A stretch of 64,000 bases of DNA from Portulaca oleracea (taxonomy: Eukaryota > Streptophyta > Magnoliopsida > Caryophyllales > Portulacaceae): NCBI GenBank assembly GCA_029582165.1, contig CM055876.1:12916501-12980500 (forward strand). The letters run 5' to 3'. Within the stretch, counting starts at the first letter, position 1. Each line of letters starts with the position of its first letter. Positions 10,502-21,552 of this stretch are shown one piece after another. The notes under the pieces are model-generated. The model was given only the letters and a program-made list of their open reading frames with translations. It was not told where the DNA came from and made no database searches. The position numbers were made by a program, and so were the translations under genes.

Positions 10502-11967
10502 GTGTTAAACACTAGAATGATGAAACCAAAAAGGGGTCGACCTAGGAAGCTTCCTTCATCACCACCACAATTGTCATCTTCTCTCGAATTGAGAAGGACT
10601 CAACCAGCTACATTCATCAGAAGTTGCCCCGTGCCAAGGTCACTTTTCATGGTGAACCACATAAGACTCGCTATGATGAGCTCCAAGAGCGAAAAATCTA
10701 CGCTCCAGAGATTTGCAATGATGAGACAATCAACACTCTTTACTGTCGGTCTAGTTTCGACGTTCTCACTCATGTACTTGGCTGGAAAACACTTCTCAAC
10801 ATCAAGGAACCAATCGTAGACCAGCCCATACTTGAGTTCATGAGTTCAATTCAAATCTTTAGTGATGGGTATCCTGAGGCCATTTTCAACTATAGAGTGG
10901 GTGATAGGGAGCTAGAATGTTCTGTTCAAGAGTTTTGCCAAGCTTTGGAATTGCCAGAGGATGGGGTATACTTCTGGGAGTGTGAGAATTTCAACGAACA
11001 AGAAGCGTGGAAGAGGTTGACTTGTTGGAGAAGAGCACCTGTTGACTCAGAAGAAGGTCAGGCGAAATTCTATTGCCCACAGGAATCTCGAGCACGAGAT
11101 TTTTGTAATCCTGTTGTCCGGTTATTCCATTTGGTAATCGCTAATTCAGTGTTTGGGCGAGATGAGGAACGATCGAATGTCCGTAAGGAAGATCTCTTCA
11201 CAATTTACAATACTTTGAAGGGGCGCCGAGTGAACTTAGGCTCGTGCATTCTAAATTGGTTAGGGGAGATGAGTAGGTCTGATAACTTCACCAACTTGGG
11301 ATTGGGCCATATAATATGTCACTTCCTCCGGAAGCAAGGGTTTGATGCTTACCTGGGGATATGGAAGCCGCGCTATGTCCCTATCCCCATTGATAAGGGA
11401 TTGTTAATCGAAATGGAGATAATTTCTGAGCTCCATTCATGCACCGTTTACCATCATGGTTATGGCAATAGGAAAATCCGCATTCCTCTCGACCCCACTC
11501 ATGCTGAAGAATGACTCGATATTGCAAATACTGAAAATTGGTCGTGCGGACAATTTTATTGTTGGCCGAGGATAATTGGCGGTGCACCTATCCCCATTTC
11601 TAGTTTGTTGGAAGAGTTTGAGGAGAATAACCATGAAGAGATGCAAGAGAGCTCAGCACAGCATGGCAACCTGAACCGAGTTACTTCTGAAATCAAAAGC
11701 TTGGGTGTTAAGATGCATGAGCAGAACAAACTCCTCCGTTCCCAAGTAAAGTTGCTCGAGGATCAACAAAAGGAGATTGTGAACATCCAACGACACCTGC
11801 AACACCACGAAGAGTACCTCCGCCAACAAAACCGCTTCATGCGTGATTGGAGTTTTCACCACTACACTGTTGAGGGTTGTATCCCAGCACCTCCAGACTA
11901 TGAAAATCCCTATTACCCATCCTTCTTTCCACTCCAACCCTGTCCTCCTCCGAGAGGATCCGCTTGA
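10502..11967 (+). pseudogene. Athila-like retrotransposon ORF, unit 2 (near-complete, one frameshift and one stop)
   Basis: The N-terminus carries KRGRPRK, an AT-hook-like basic motif, in one frame from about 10,517. A frameshift between about 10,570 and 10,620 moves to the frame read from 10,612 to 11,514, giving roughly 300 residues with FDVLTHVLGW, EFCQALELPEDGVYFWE, RRVNLGSCILNWL and HIICHFLRKQGFDAYL. A single in-frame TGA at 11,512 interrupts it. The same frame then stays open through 11,967 with an obvious coiled coil (KSLGVKMHEQNKLLRSQVKL and following) and a proline-rich end (CPPPRGSA). Position between LTR and purine tract and the overall look match the plant transposon protein of Athila-type elements. 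The function is unknown, and an envelope role is only suggested by position. No signal peptide or membrane segment is visible. Confidence 0.75.
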
Positions 11968-14213
11968 GGACTGTTTGTAAGCATTCCCGCCCCCACCCAA
12001 TCTTTGTCATTAGTTTTTACATACTTTATTGTGTGAAATATAAGTGTGGGGGGATGCTTCATCGGGGTCTGGATGCGAAGGCTTTGTGGTTTTGGCGGGT
12101 GGTGTCTCGGGTTCTTTTGGCTTGTTTTGGTGTTGCTCTCAAGGTCGGTTGCATTTGGTTGTGGTAGTCTTTTGGTTGTAATTTGTTGGTAGTTTGGTTG
12201 TTGGTCGGTTGTAGTTGGGATATTTTTAGTTGGTCGTTGGTCGTGTTTTGGCCGGTGATAGCTTATTTTGTTTGTTGTTTGGTTGTATTTTGGGCGTGGA
12301 TGGTTTGGATGTAATGAACGATTGTTTTTAATGAAATGAAATGAATCATGTCTATTTGGTTAGTTTGTGTTGAGTTTCACCCTTATTTCCCGCCTCAATG
12401 AGTGAGATTCAGGGATAAGGTCTATCATTGGCAATGTATATTTTGTCTACAGTTTTCTTTTTTTTTTCCTCTTTTTAGTTCCTTCGTTAGGAGTTTAGTT
12501 AGTTAGTTTTCTTTGTTTTTGTTTTTGATCTCGCATGCGGGTTTTTGTTATATGTAAAGTCGTCTTTTGCTCTAATATCGTTGTGATTCAATTGAACGAC
12601 GACTTCGGATCATCGCTTATACAGTTTTGAAGAGTTTGAGGTAATATCTTTCCCCCCTTCTCTTTCTTATGTGAATTATCATCATGATCCGTCGCATGCT
12701 TGATTTTCTTTTGGGTGGCGAACCCCTTTGAGTGTTTGTGTTGGGATATATTGTTGTAGGAGTCGTGTGGGCTCGGGTCGCCACTATTTTTATTTGCTAG
12801 ATGTTTGTGTTTGTTTGTTTTTGTAGGTTCTCTACCCTTTCCATGTGACACCTTCCCACAATGAGGACATTGTGGCGTTTTAAGTTTGGGGGAGGGGGGG
12901 AGGGGAAGATATTCTGTTTCAAGGGTAGATCACCTAGTAGTTTTGATCTTTGTTTTCTTAGTTTTTGCCTAAAATTTGAAAAATTTTCGTGTGAAAAAAG
13001 AGAAAAAAGGGAGTGAAAACCTTAAAAGTTTTTCTTTCAGTTTTGTTTTCGCTTTTTTTTTTGCTTTGTTTCTTGGATCTTGATGTCGAAATTGAGAAGT
13101 CGTTCTTAATCTTCTTTAAAAGCAACCGGTCTGAGCTTTTTCGACCTTATCTCGGGTTCTAGTCAAGACTCACCTTTATTAGACTCCCTTCATTGAGTGT
13201 CTAGTGAGACCCTCGATTCCTTTCACGTTCCGTTTGGAATCGGGAGATTCTAGGGGTTTGTGTCCGAATTTGTTTTGTTTTCTCGTTCAGCAAAAGCAAA
13301 AGCAAAGTTATAAACAAAAAGAAAAAGAAAGCAAAAGCTACAATAATCGGATTAAGTGGGGCGTGTCGCTGAATGACATTAACCACCATACACTTAGCCA
13401 ACCTACACGGGCCCGGTATTAGCGGTACGGCGCTATTACCCCTTAAGCTCCTCCCATATCGAATTCTCAGTGGAGGTGTGTATGGAAAAGACTGTGTTGG
13501 GAGGGTAAACCCCATATTTGAGCCGTCCAATTCCCAAAAGTAAGGCTAATACCGACTCTTAAAAAAAAAAGAAAAAAAAAAGAAAAGCAAATTTCGTTAG
13601 TAAAACCAACCAAAAAGAAAAGAGAAAGTTTTTGCTTCTAAAAAGAGTGGGGCCTCTTCTTGCATCAACTACGGCCCTCACCAAGCCAAGGGCGACCAAA
13701 TGCGAGGGAGGGCAACACTTCTCTTGGTCGTTTCGTTGTTTACGGACACGAGTCTTTAGAGTCTTTTGGTTCCAGTTAGAACCCACTTGCACATATTAGC
13801 ACGTGGGGTTTCGCTTGGTATAAGGTGTAGGGAGTTGAAAATCTTCAAGATTGACCTCTATTTGAGATAGGTGTCTGTGAAATGCTCCTAACGGTTGCTT
13901 TTAGAGGCTTAATAACGTTTTCTTAGTTTAGGTTGCGAGATCTTTTGTATCAAAGCCTTTGTTTTTCTTTCCTTTTGTTTTCTTCGGTTTTGTTTTCACT
14001 TTCCCTCTCTCCTTTTCCTTTGGCTTTTGTGGGCATAGCCGCTATAAACCCTCATGAGTCCATCTCGTCCACCCGGGCTGCCGGGGGGTTCAAAGGGCTT
14101 GGTGCATATGCTAAATGCACCCGTTTCTCTCCCACGACAGTGGAGTTAGTGTTAGTTTAGTTAGTTTTTGTCTTGTTTTGCTCGGGACGAGCAAAAGTTT
14201 AAGTGTGGGGGGG
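11968..14213 (+). other. Non-coding 3' region of Athila-like unit 2
   Basis: It is collinear with 742-2,952: the same conserved blocks appear in the same order, including the Ala/Gly-poor A/G tract near 13,290-13,345, the CATACACTTAGCCAACC block near 13,388 and the CTCACCAAGCCAAGGGCGACC block near 13,678. PPT-like motifs sit near 12,042 and 12,880, and the true purine tract ends at 14,213. No protein-coding potential was seen. Confidence 0.7.
14185..14213 (+). other. Polypurine tract of Athila-like unit 2
   Basis: GGGACGAGCAAAAGTTTAAG followed by TGTGGGGGGG abuts the TG of the LTR at 14,214. It is the same extended motif as at 2,922-2,952. Confidence 0.75.
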
Positions 14214-15882
14214 TGTTTAGACCCAATTTTGTGTCTAAATACCGCCTAAATCCTTAGGCTTTTGACTTGTTTCGTAGTCTAATTTAATAACTTTTAATGC
14301 ATTTTTGGTAATTTTGTAGATTTCAGAGTTTTTACTCAAAACGTGGTAAAAAGGGCCATTTTTGCACCTAATTTGGGAATCCCAAGATTCCCCGAGTCCT
14401 GGTTGAGTCAAAGGCAAAGGAGACGGAAAGGTCGGACATGTCAAGAACTCAAAAGGGGGTAGACTTGCTGAAGATCGTCGAGGCGTAGCCCCCGCCACCA
14501 TTTTCGTAGCGGGCGCTATGCCCAGAAGGAACCTTGGAGCCAAGCAAGACCGTGGCCACGGTTATGTTGACCGTAGCCACGGTAGGTTCATGACCTGCCT
14601 AAGTGAAGTTTTGGCCGAGCAAGACCGTGGCCACGGTCTTGGGAGACCGTAGCCACGACGGTGCGAAGGAGCGAAAAGTAATCTGCCCTAATCGCTAGAC
14701 CGTACCCACGGTCCAGGGCCTGATGCTTGCGGCGCTGAAGAGAAGAGAGAGAAGAGAGAAATTGCCTGCACTACGCAGGACCGTGGCCATGGTCTCATAG
14801 ACCGTGCCCACGGTCCCCTGCAGATGCGTTTTGGCTGTTTAGCAAAGTGACGCGTTTTGAGTAACAAACTTGACTTTTATATATGGATTTTAGGTCTTTT
14901 AGCTGGTTATCATCTATTATCTCATCTTAGCCCATACTTTATCATACTTTTATCACATTTGAAGCTTGGAATTAGGGTGATTAGTGAGAGTTTTTACTTA
15001 GATTATTGTTCTTGTATTGGATTCTATTGGATTCCTATTTGAAGTTTGAAGATTATTCTTATCTTTGGAGCATTGGAGCTTTATTATTCTGGAGTATTCT
15101 CTTTGTCCTCGAAATCAATGAGCATTTCTTAACTTTTCTCTCTTTAATTCATTATCTACTTGTTAATCTCTATTTTGTTATTAGAATCGTTGGTATTTGT
15201 TGATTGTTGTTTTATTTCTAATTTGATTATCCTGTCAAGCATGAATGAAGTTGTTAATGTTATTATCATGTTAGTTAGGATGTTTAGAGCCTAGAACCCT
15301 AATGGGTTAGGGAGATATTAAGGGTGTGAATTGGTGATTAGGTCTGGGTTAGCAATATTAGTGATTAATTAGTTGGGAAATCAATTTCCCACTCTTATCC
15401 TTCCCTCAAGTAGGATGTATTTGGGTTCGAAAGCCCCCGAATACATCCAACACTTGCGACAGAAGGTGGGAATTGGGATAGTTAGTATTCTATTCACGAA
15501 AGTGAATAGAAACTAACTAGGAACTTCCGTTTCATTAACCCTCCGGGTCTGTCGACGGACTCTGGGGAAGTTAATCCGGACTATCCTCAGAAGAGGAAGC
15601 CCGGTGGGTATTTTCTAACGGAATTACCACTTGATTCTCCCTTTTTGTTACTCCCTTGTTGCAAAACCCATTTCCTCATCTCCGTTTGCATCCCGAAGTC
15701 TCCCGACACCCATTGTTCCCCTTTTTGACTGAACCTAAGTGTGTTTGTGCTGTTTTTACCCTAAACCTCTCATCATTTTCATGATCATAAACCCTACCTA
15801 GAGTCAAGTAGTCATAGTTAAGGCCCCTCGCTCCCTGAGAAAGAACGATAAAAACCGAGGTCTACGAACCACGTTACACACA
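14214..15882 (+). repeat. LTR of Athila-like element, copy 2
   Basis: About 1.67 kb long, starting TGTTTAGACCC. It contains four pairs of CCGTGGCCACGG-type palindromes (near 14,549, 14,623, 14,698 and 14,779), an AT-rich middle and the CGGGTCTGTC..GGGGAAGTTAATCCGG block near 15,546. The end is placed at ACACA near 15,880 by alignment with copy 1; the exact base is uncertain. It is more diverged from copy 1 than the two halves of the 1-kb direct repeat are from each other. Confidence 0.7.
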
Positions 15883-16456
15883 TTCGTTTTGTATTCCATC
15901 TCTGTGGATTTTTTCTTGTATTTGTAGTTCGTATCTTGCTTTAATCTTTGCCCAGTTTTCATTTTGTTTCTTTGATTTCTTCTTAGTTTTAGTCGTTTAG
16001 GGTTAGATTAGATATAGCACGCACATTCAGTATTTTCTGGCATGCCTTGCAGTTTGGGATAACGTCTGGAGTTAACCACTCTAGAAGTCAGATTTTTCTT
16101 GAAGCGCTTTCCTCCCTTCTTTTGGGCATATTTCTATTGTCAGTTGTCATGGGCTCAGATCAAACTGACCCAGCCTTCAAGTACAATCTCTTCCAGTGCA
16201 ATACCATGTGTGCTTCTAGGTGTCATGTATCATGTATTGTTTGATTCATGGACTTTTGTGTATAAATTATACTTTTGGTTAAGTAAAGATAGACCTATAG
16301 CTTAACACCCCTTCTCTCATAGTTTTTCTTACTTAGGCTAATATTACCGTGGATCAAGAGATGGAGGCAATTAATTGCTTATTTGTTCTTCAAGAAAAAG
16401 AAAAACACAAGCATTTGTGCTTCATCCTAGAACATACTACATTAGAAGATTGTAAG
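15883..16456. other. Unassigned sequence between two LTR elements
   Basis: T-rich at 15,900-16,010, then a stretch of normal composition with a short open frame at 16,047-16,244 (65 codons) that I do not recognise. The last five bases, GTAAG, are the target duplication of the element that starts at 16,457. Confidence 0.4.
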
Positions 16457-17107
16457 TGTAAACACAAATTTCCGGGTCTAAATAAATAAACACAAGAAAT
16501 TAGAGAACAAATATAATATATTAATTTCAAAGGATTTTGGGTACAATCTCTATTTATTTGTTATAAAATAAAATGTACCTCCTCCGATTCGATCTCCTTG
16601 AATGAACTTGAACGAGTCTTGAATGAATATGGTTTTGGATGAATGTGATCTTGAATGAATATAGTCTTGGGTGAATGTGGTCTTGAACGAGGGTCGTAGA
16701 GAATTGATCCCGATCAAGAGGAAGTGGTTTGATCTCCCACGAATGGACGACACGAGCTTAAGCTTTGTTGTGCTTCTTGTCTTCGAGAGAGAAAGAGTAT
16801 GAGAGCTTTTGAGTCTTCCTTTGATGTTTTTCCAACCCCCCAAAATGGAGGAGGCTCTCTATTTATAAAGAACCTAGACCAACATTTAGGCCCATTTAAT
16901 TCCTTTATAAAAAAAAGACAAACATTTATGTCATCCATAACACGTGGCGTAATTTAATTGGCCAAAAATATAATGTCATTTAATTTATCATTGAATGATC
17001 CACCATAATTAATTTTGACATACGACGGATTATAATTGGCCGAATTAAAATAACTTGAATTTCCACGTGGCAAGTCTTGATTGGCTGACAAATTTTTGCC
17101 TTCTACA
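16457..17107 (-). repeat. 3' LTR of the gag-only element
   Basis: TGTAAACACAAATTTCC...GCCTTCTACA. It is almost identical by eye to 21,553-22,205, with a few substitutions and small indels. It contains runs of GAATGAATAT..GTCTTGAATGAA type. Confidence 0.9.
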
Positions 17108-17124
17108 AATGCCCCCTCGAGAGT
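17108..17124 (-). other. Polypurine tract of the gag-only element
   Basis: On the minus strand CTCTCGAGGGGGCATT leads directly into the TGTAGAAGG start of the 3' LTR. It fixes the element's orientation. Confidence 0.75.
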
Positions 17125-17589
17125 TGGTCGCGCTTACGATTTGATAGTAATGGCCGCGGTCGGGTCTCGAAGCTTGAATAGAACACTTGCATCATCCGAC
17201 TTTGATGCGACAGGGCAGTAAAAACTCTCTTCAAGTCTTTGAGTCCCATAAAATCAAATAAGCTTATGAATGAATAGAAATTTGACTTCATTCGCCATTT
17301 AATCTTTGTATATGCTCCATTGATTAGAATAAGCTTTGGAAACACTTGTCACCGCAAGTTTCCTTCCAAGTTTGTGAGTCATCAATTCGTAACTTGGTAA
17401 AGCAAGTGTTCTCACTTATTTGGAAATATATATTATCATGATATGGTAATATAATTTCTTAACATAATTTGGCAATATTCCCAAAGAAAGGAAATATGAA
17501 TCAAGTTAGGCCTTTTATCAATCAATCAACCTAACCTTCAATTACCTCCCATCAACGCACAGAGGTAGCCACAAGTTTGTCCTATTGTC

Positions 17590-18480
17590 TCCTTTTTTTC
17601 CTTTTTTTTCATTGGGATCTAGAATATCAACATAGCTCCACAATATAAATACACTAACAGCAGCATTAGGAACTTCACACTTGGGTAACCCAAATCAAGA
17701 TCTTGTGCCCCAAAGTGTTGGTGACATCCAGGACAAAAGGCACACCATTATCAAGGTGGAGGTTCTTGATCTCCATTAGAAATTCACCATCAATATTTAT
17801 GTGGAAGAACATGTCATGACTACAATATTTCGTCAAGTGTGGCATGTATGGTGGTCTGGTGGCAATGCTTCTCGGCTCTTTCTCCCTCTTCCATGGCTGA
17901 AATTTCAGACCCTTATCAATGGAGGATGCTAATCAAGACTCATTGGTGTCGCATCCCTTGCAGAGAAACCATGGCTGCCCACCACTCGACTATGCCGTCC
18001 GGGTTGTCCTAAGACAAAATTCAGGCGTTGATGCCATAGGTGACCGAATCCCGCACATACAGAAGCATGGGAAGCCAGAACACCGATCCGTGAAGATGCT
18101 CCGTGCGCTAAAAGAAGTTGTGAAAAGAAGGGCAAGAATCTGTAACCGAGAACAATGATGATCCGACCACCATGTCTTGACTGGGCTCTCCTGTTTGTTT
18201 CTCTCCTTGTTTTTTATCCACAGTTGAACATCCAGACCTGTTATTAATGGTAGGGAGCTTACGCCGTTCGGTTTCAGATAAGGGAAAAGTATCATTGGCA
18301 ACACCTCTGATCTCATCTTAATAGTTCCCGGCATACCCCTGTTCTTCTGGCAGACATCAATTACATGAGACCCATCCTCCACCATTTTTAACTGGATGAA
18401 GACAAAGCCACTGTAAAAGATGTCATTCATCAGCCATTCACGTGCAAGACGTTTGATCGTCAGTCACTTGCAAGATTTTT
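17590..18480 (-). other. Gene-fragment-like insert inside the gag-only element (possible transduplication)
   Basis: Composition and codon texture differ from the repeats around it. Minus-strand frames read protein-like stretches: one near 18,340-18,430 with NDIFYSGFVFIQLK and DVCQKNRGMPGTIKM, and one near 17,690-17,840 with HINIDGEFLMEIKNL and LDNGVPFVLDV. They are separated by DNA with stops, as expected of captured exons and introns or of decay. I do not recognise the parent gene. It could instead be remnant retroelement sequence. Confidence 0.4.
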
Positions 18481-18707
18481 TTTTTTAAGTCACTTGCAAG
18501 ATTATTTTTCCTTTTTTGGGATATTGTGCAGGTAGAGGTTTTTGGTTGAAGGAGAAGTCAAGCCTTGACAATTCGATAATACTCTTGAAGGAATTTGCAA
18601 ACTTAAGACCCAAGCAACATTGTATAAAATTTGTAGACTTGGAAGTTGGAAGTCAAGAATAATTTGGTAAACAAAATTTGCAAACTTGGATTATCACTTG
18701 CTGAAAA

Positions 18708-19187
18708 GAAGACAAGCGATGACCTTTGATTGTCCTCCCCAGTTGAGGACATCAATTTGGCCCGTCTTGAGCATGTATTGGCGATCAGAAGACAAGCGGT
18801 GACCTTTGATTGTCCTCCTCAATTGTGGACATCAATTCGGCCCGTCTTGGGCATGTATTGGCGACCAGAAGACAAGCGGTGACCTTTGATCGTCCTCCTC
18901 AGTTGTGGACATCAATTCGGCTCGACTTGAGCATGTATCGGCGAACAGAAGACAAGCGGTGACCTTTGATTGTCCTCCTCAGTAGGGGACATCAATTCGG
19001 CCCGTCTTGAGCATGTATTGGCGATCAGAAGACAAGCGATGACCTTTGATTGTCCTCCTCGGTTGTGGACATCAATTCGGCCCGTCTTGTGCGTGTATTG
19101 GCGACCAGAAAACAAGCAGTGACCTTTGATTGTCCTCTTCAGTTGGGGACATCAATTCGGCCATCTTGAGCACATCCTGGCAATCAA
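18708..19187. repeat. Six-copy 80-bp tandem repeat
   Basis: Units start GAAGACAAGC at 18,708, 18,788, 18,868, 18,948 and 19,028, with a variant at 19,108. Spacing is exactly 80 bp with almost no indels and scattered substitutions. Each unit contains GACCTTTGATTGTCCTC and GACATCAATTCGGCCC. No spacer-repeat structure and no frame is conserved across it. Tandem arrays near the 3' LTR are known in Tat/Ogre-type elements. Confidence 0.9.
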
Positions 19188-19289
19188 ATGACAACTTATC
19201 TACATGAGTCTGCATCACGCCTTTGAACACTTGATTCTCTTTATCATTGATGCCTCAAACGTCTCGACCTTGGAAATTCAACATTCTTT

Positions 19290-19860
19290 GATGACTTGAA
19301 TCTTGGACTTTGTTGACTTGGGAGTCTCAAACTTGAAAATCTTGAATTTTGACTTCGGAGTACTTAACTTTGACGATTTGAGAACCTTTAATTTGATTTG
19401 AAAGTCATAAGTCTTGACTTGAAAGTCTTTAATTTTACTGATTTGTGAGTCTTTGACTTGAAAGTCTTGAATTTGGACTTGTGAGTCTTTGGTGTTGAAG
19501 ACTTGGGAGTCTTGGTTTTGACTTGAAAGTCTTTAATTTTGGTGACTTATAAGTCTTTTGCCTTAATGACTTGGGAGTCTTTGACTTGAAATTCTTGAAC
19601 TTTGACTTGAGAGTCTTCTATTTTGATGACTTGAAAGTCTTGGATTTCGACTTGGGAGTCTTTCAATTTTGATGACTTGAAAGTCTTGATTTTGGATTTG
19701 TGAGGTTTTTTTTTTTTTGGATGACTTGGAAGTCTTGAATTTTGACTTGTGGGTCTTGATTTGGATGACTTGAAAGTCTTGAATTTTTGACTTGTGAATC
19801 TTGATTTGGATGACTTGGAAGTCTTGATTTGGATGACTTGTGAGTCTTTTTTTTTTTAAC
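19290..19860. repeat. GACTTG-AGTCTTGA minisatellite
   Basis: Imperfect repeats of a module like GACTTGAAAGTCTTGAATTT recur every 18-40 bp. Two A/T homopolymer runs (T runs near 19,705 and 19,848) interrupt it. The core GACTTGAAAGTC is close to self-complementary. Confidence 0.8.
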
Positions 19861-19884
19861 TTAACTTGAAAACTTGCAATAAGT

Positions 19885-21475
19885 TCAATTGAATTCATCG
19901 CTCTCATCTCCATCGAACACGATCTTGCCTTCATTTTTAAGCCTCATGACAAGTTCCTTAAAAGTTTGACACTTCTCCAACGGATGGCTAATGATCCTGT
20001 GGTATTTGCAGTATTTAGGGTCATTGATTCTTCTAGCTTCATTTGGACGCTTCGACTATGGAAGTTTAATAATTCCTTTTTCAAGAAGTTTATCAAGTAT
20101 TTCGGGTGTATCACCGTCAGAAAAAGGATATTCTTTCTCTTCAAAAATCATTGATGACGGAATTCTTTTTGACGTGCCCCCGAATGAAGTTTGCTTCTCC
20201 TTGACACTTGGTCTTTTTGCATCATGTTTGAAAATTGTGAGTTCCATGTCATGTGCCCGCGTTGCCAAGTCTTGAAAAGTTGTTGGCTTACTCATATGCA
20301 AAACATAAAGCAGATCCCATTCCATACCTTGTATACACATCTCGACAGCGGAGGCTTCGGACAATCGATCTTTACACTCAAAACTGAGTGACCTCCAACG
20401 ATTGAGTAGTCCAAGACTGGCTCCCGGTACCACTGCTTCATGTTTGTCAACTCCATCATACTAACGGTGCGTTGAGTGCTATAGAATCGATTAAGGAATT
20501 CTTGCTCCATTTCTCCTCAACTGTCGATGGACTCTGGCTCCAAGTCCGTATACCAATCAAAGGCGATTCCTTTAAGGGTTCTAATGAACTGCTTCACCAG
20601 TCGATCTCCCTCAGTCCCAGCATTATTGCATGTCTCGATGAAATGAGCTATATGCTGCTTAGGATTCCCTTTTCCATCAAAGTGAGTGAATTTTGGGGGT
20701 TGATAGTCGTAAGGCATGCGAAGTGCGTCAATCCTCTTTGTGTAAGGCTTCTTGTACAATTGAGTTTTACGAGAGCCTCTCTCGATCTGAGCTTTTATTG
20801 CATCGGCTACTAGTTTTTGGATCTGCTCCACAGACAATGAGCCCGAGCCAGCACGTTCTTCATATTTCTCTTCTTCGTCGGAGTCTTCGTGATTGGATCC
20901 TCCATCAGAATCTTCATCTCCCGAACCTTCGTCAAATTTGCTAGCGGGTCGCTTTTTTAACTTCCTTGTCAATTTCTTGATCCGCTCATCTTGTCGCTTA
21001 ATATGCTCAGACTTTTCCTCACTTTCTTTCTCTAGTCTGGTCAGCGTAGCCTTCATAGTCTTGAATTCTTCTCATAGTTAATAGCATCTGTGACCATAAC
21101 AGGCATAATAACGGTGTCGATGGAGTCAGTATCATAATCGGAGAAGAGCGAATCCTTTGGAGATTTTGGCGTTTCCACGCCAACTTCATAGTCTTCATCC
21201 TCTTCACTCAATGGTTGATGGCAGACATACATCCATTGAGGAACCATCTTCTTCGGGTCAACGACTTGAGCGGAAGTAGTTTGCTTTGCCCCCGGAAAGT
21301 TGGAGTTAAAGATTTGCAACGAGGCACTCGCAGCTACTTGTTCCTTGGCCTCCACAGCTGCAATCTCGGCCATCCTTCTTGTGATTACTCCATTGGATGT
21401 TGCACTAGTTATTGATTCTTGTGACTTGGTTTGAGAAAATTTCTTCAAAGCCTGATAGATGTTCTTAGGATCCAT
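19885..21475 (-). pseudogene. Gag polyprotein of the gag-only element (decayed)
   Basis: The start chosen is MDPKNIYQALKKFSQ at 21,475, shortly downstream of the primer-binding site. A first segment ends in acidic sequence; after a frameshift near 21,060 comes a coiled-coil/charged region (KKLTRKLKKRP) and the retrotransposon gag domain with PPKFTHFDGKGNPKQHIAHF and a FDWYTDLEP motif. An in-frame TGA at 20,517 sits where the family has Trp. MEQEFLNRFYSTQRTVSM follows, with a second frameshift near 20,407, RWRSLSFECKDRLSE, and an in-frame TAG at 20,056. The frame stays open to 19,885 and ends with a CKYHRIISHPLEKC knuckle-like motif (C-x2-H-x4-H-x4-C). Two stops and two frameshifts mean no product today. 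Nothing pol-like follows the gag stop. Confidence 0.85.
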
Positions 21476-21529
21476 CTTCTTCGAATGATAAATAGTTCGT
21501 TCTTGGAGAAAGAGATGAGAGGCAGAGAT

Positions 21530-21547
21530 GTCCCACCGAGCGTGCCA
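21530..21547 (-). other. Primer-binding site of the gag-only element
   Basis: Minus strand TGGCACGCTCGGTGGGAC begins five bases inside the 5' LTR end. This type of site is frequent in plant gypsy elements; I do not assign the tRNA. Confidence 0.7.
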
Positions 21548-21552
21548 AAATT

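Noticed and set aside
10053..10508. Two overlapping open frames before the Athila-like ORF
   Set aside because: Pyrimidine-rich leader sequence giving Phe/Ser/Pro-rich frames in several phases; no conserved motif.
16047..16305. Short open frames resembling a small secreted protein
   Set aside because: Two overlapping frames of about 65 codons, no family recognised, no splice context; left as unassigned sequence.
18708..19187. Regular 80-bp direct repeats resembling a CRISPR-like array
   Set aside because: Repeats are contiguous with no unique spacers, in a plant retrotransposon, and there are no cas genes.
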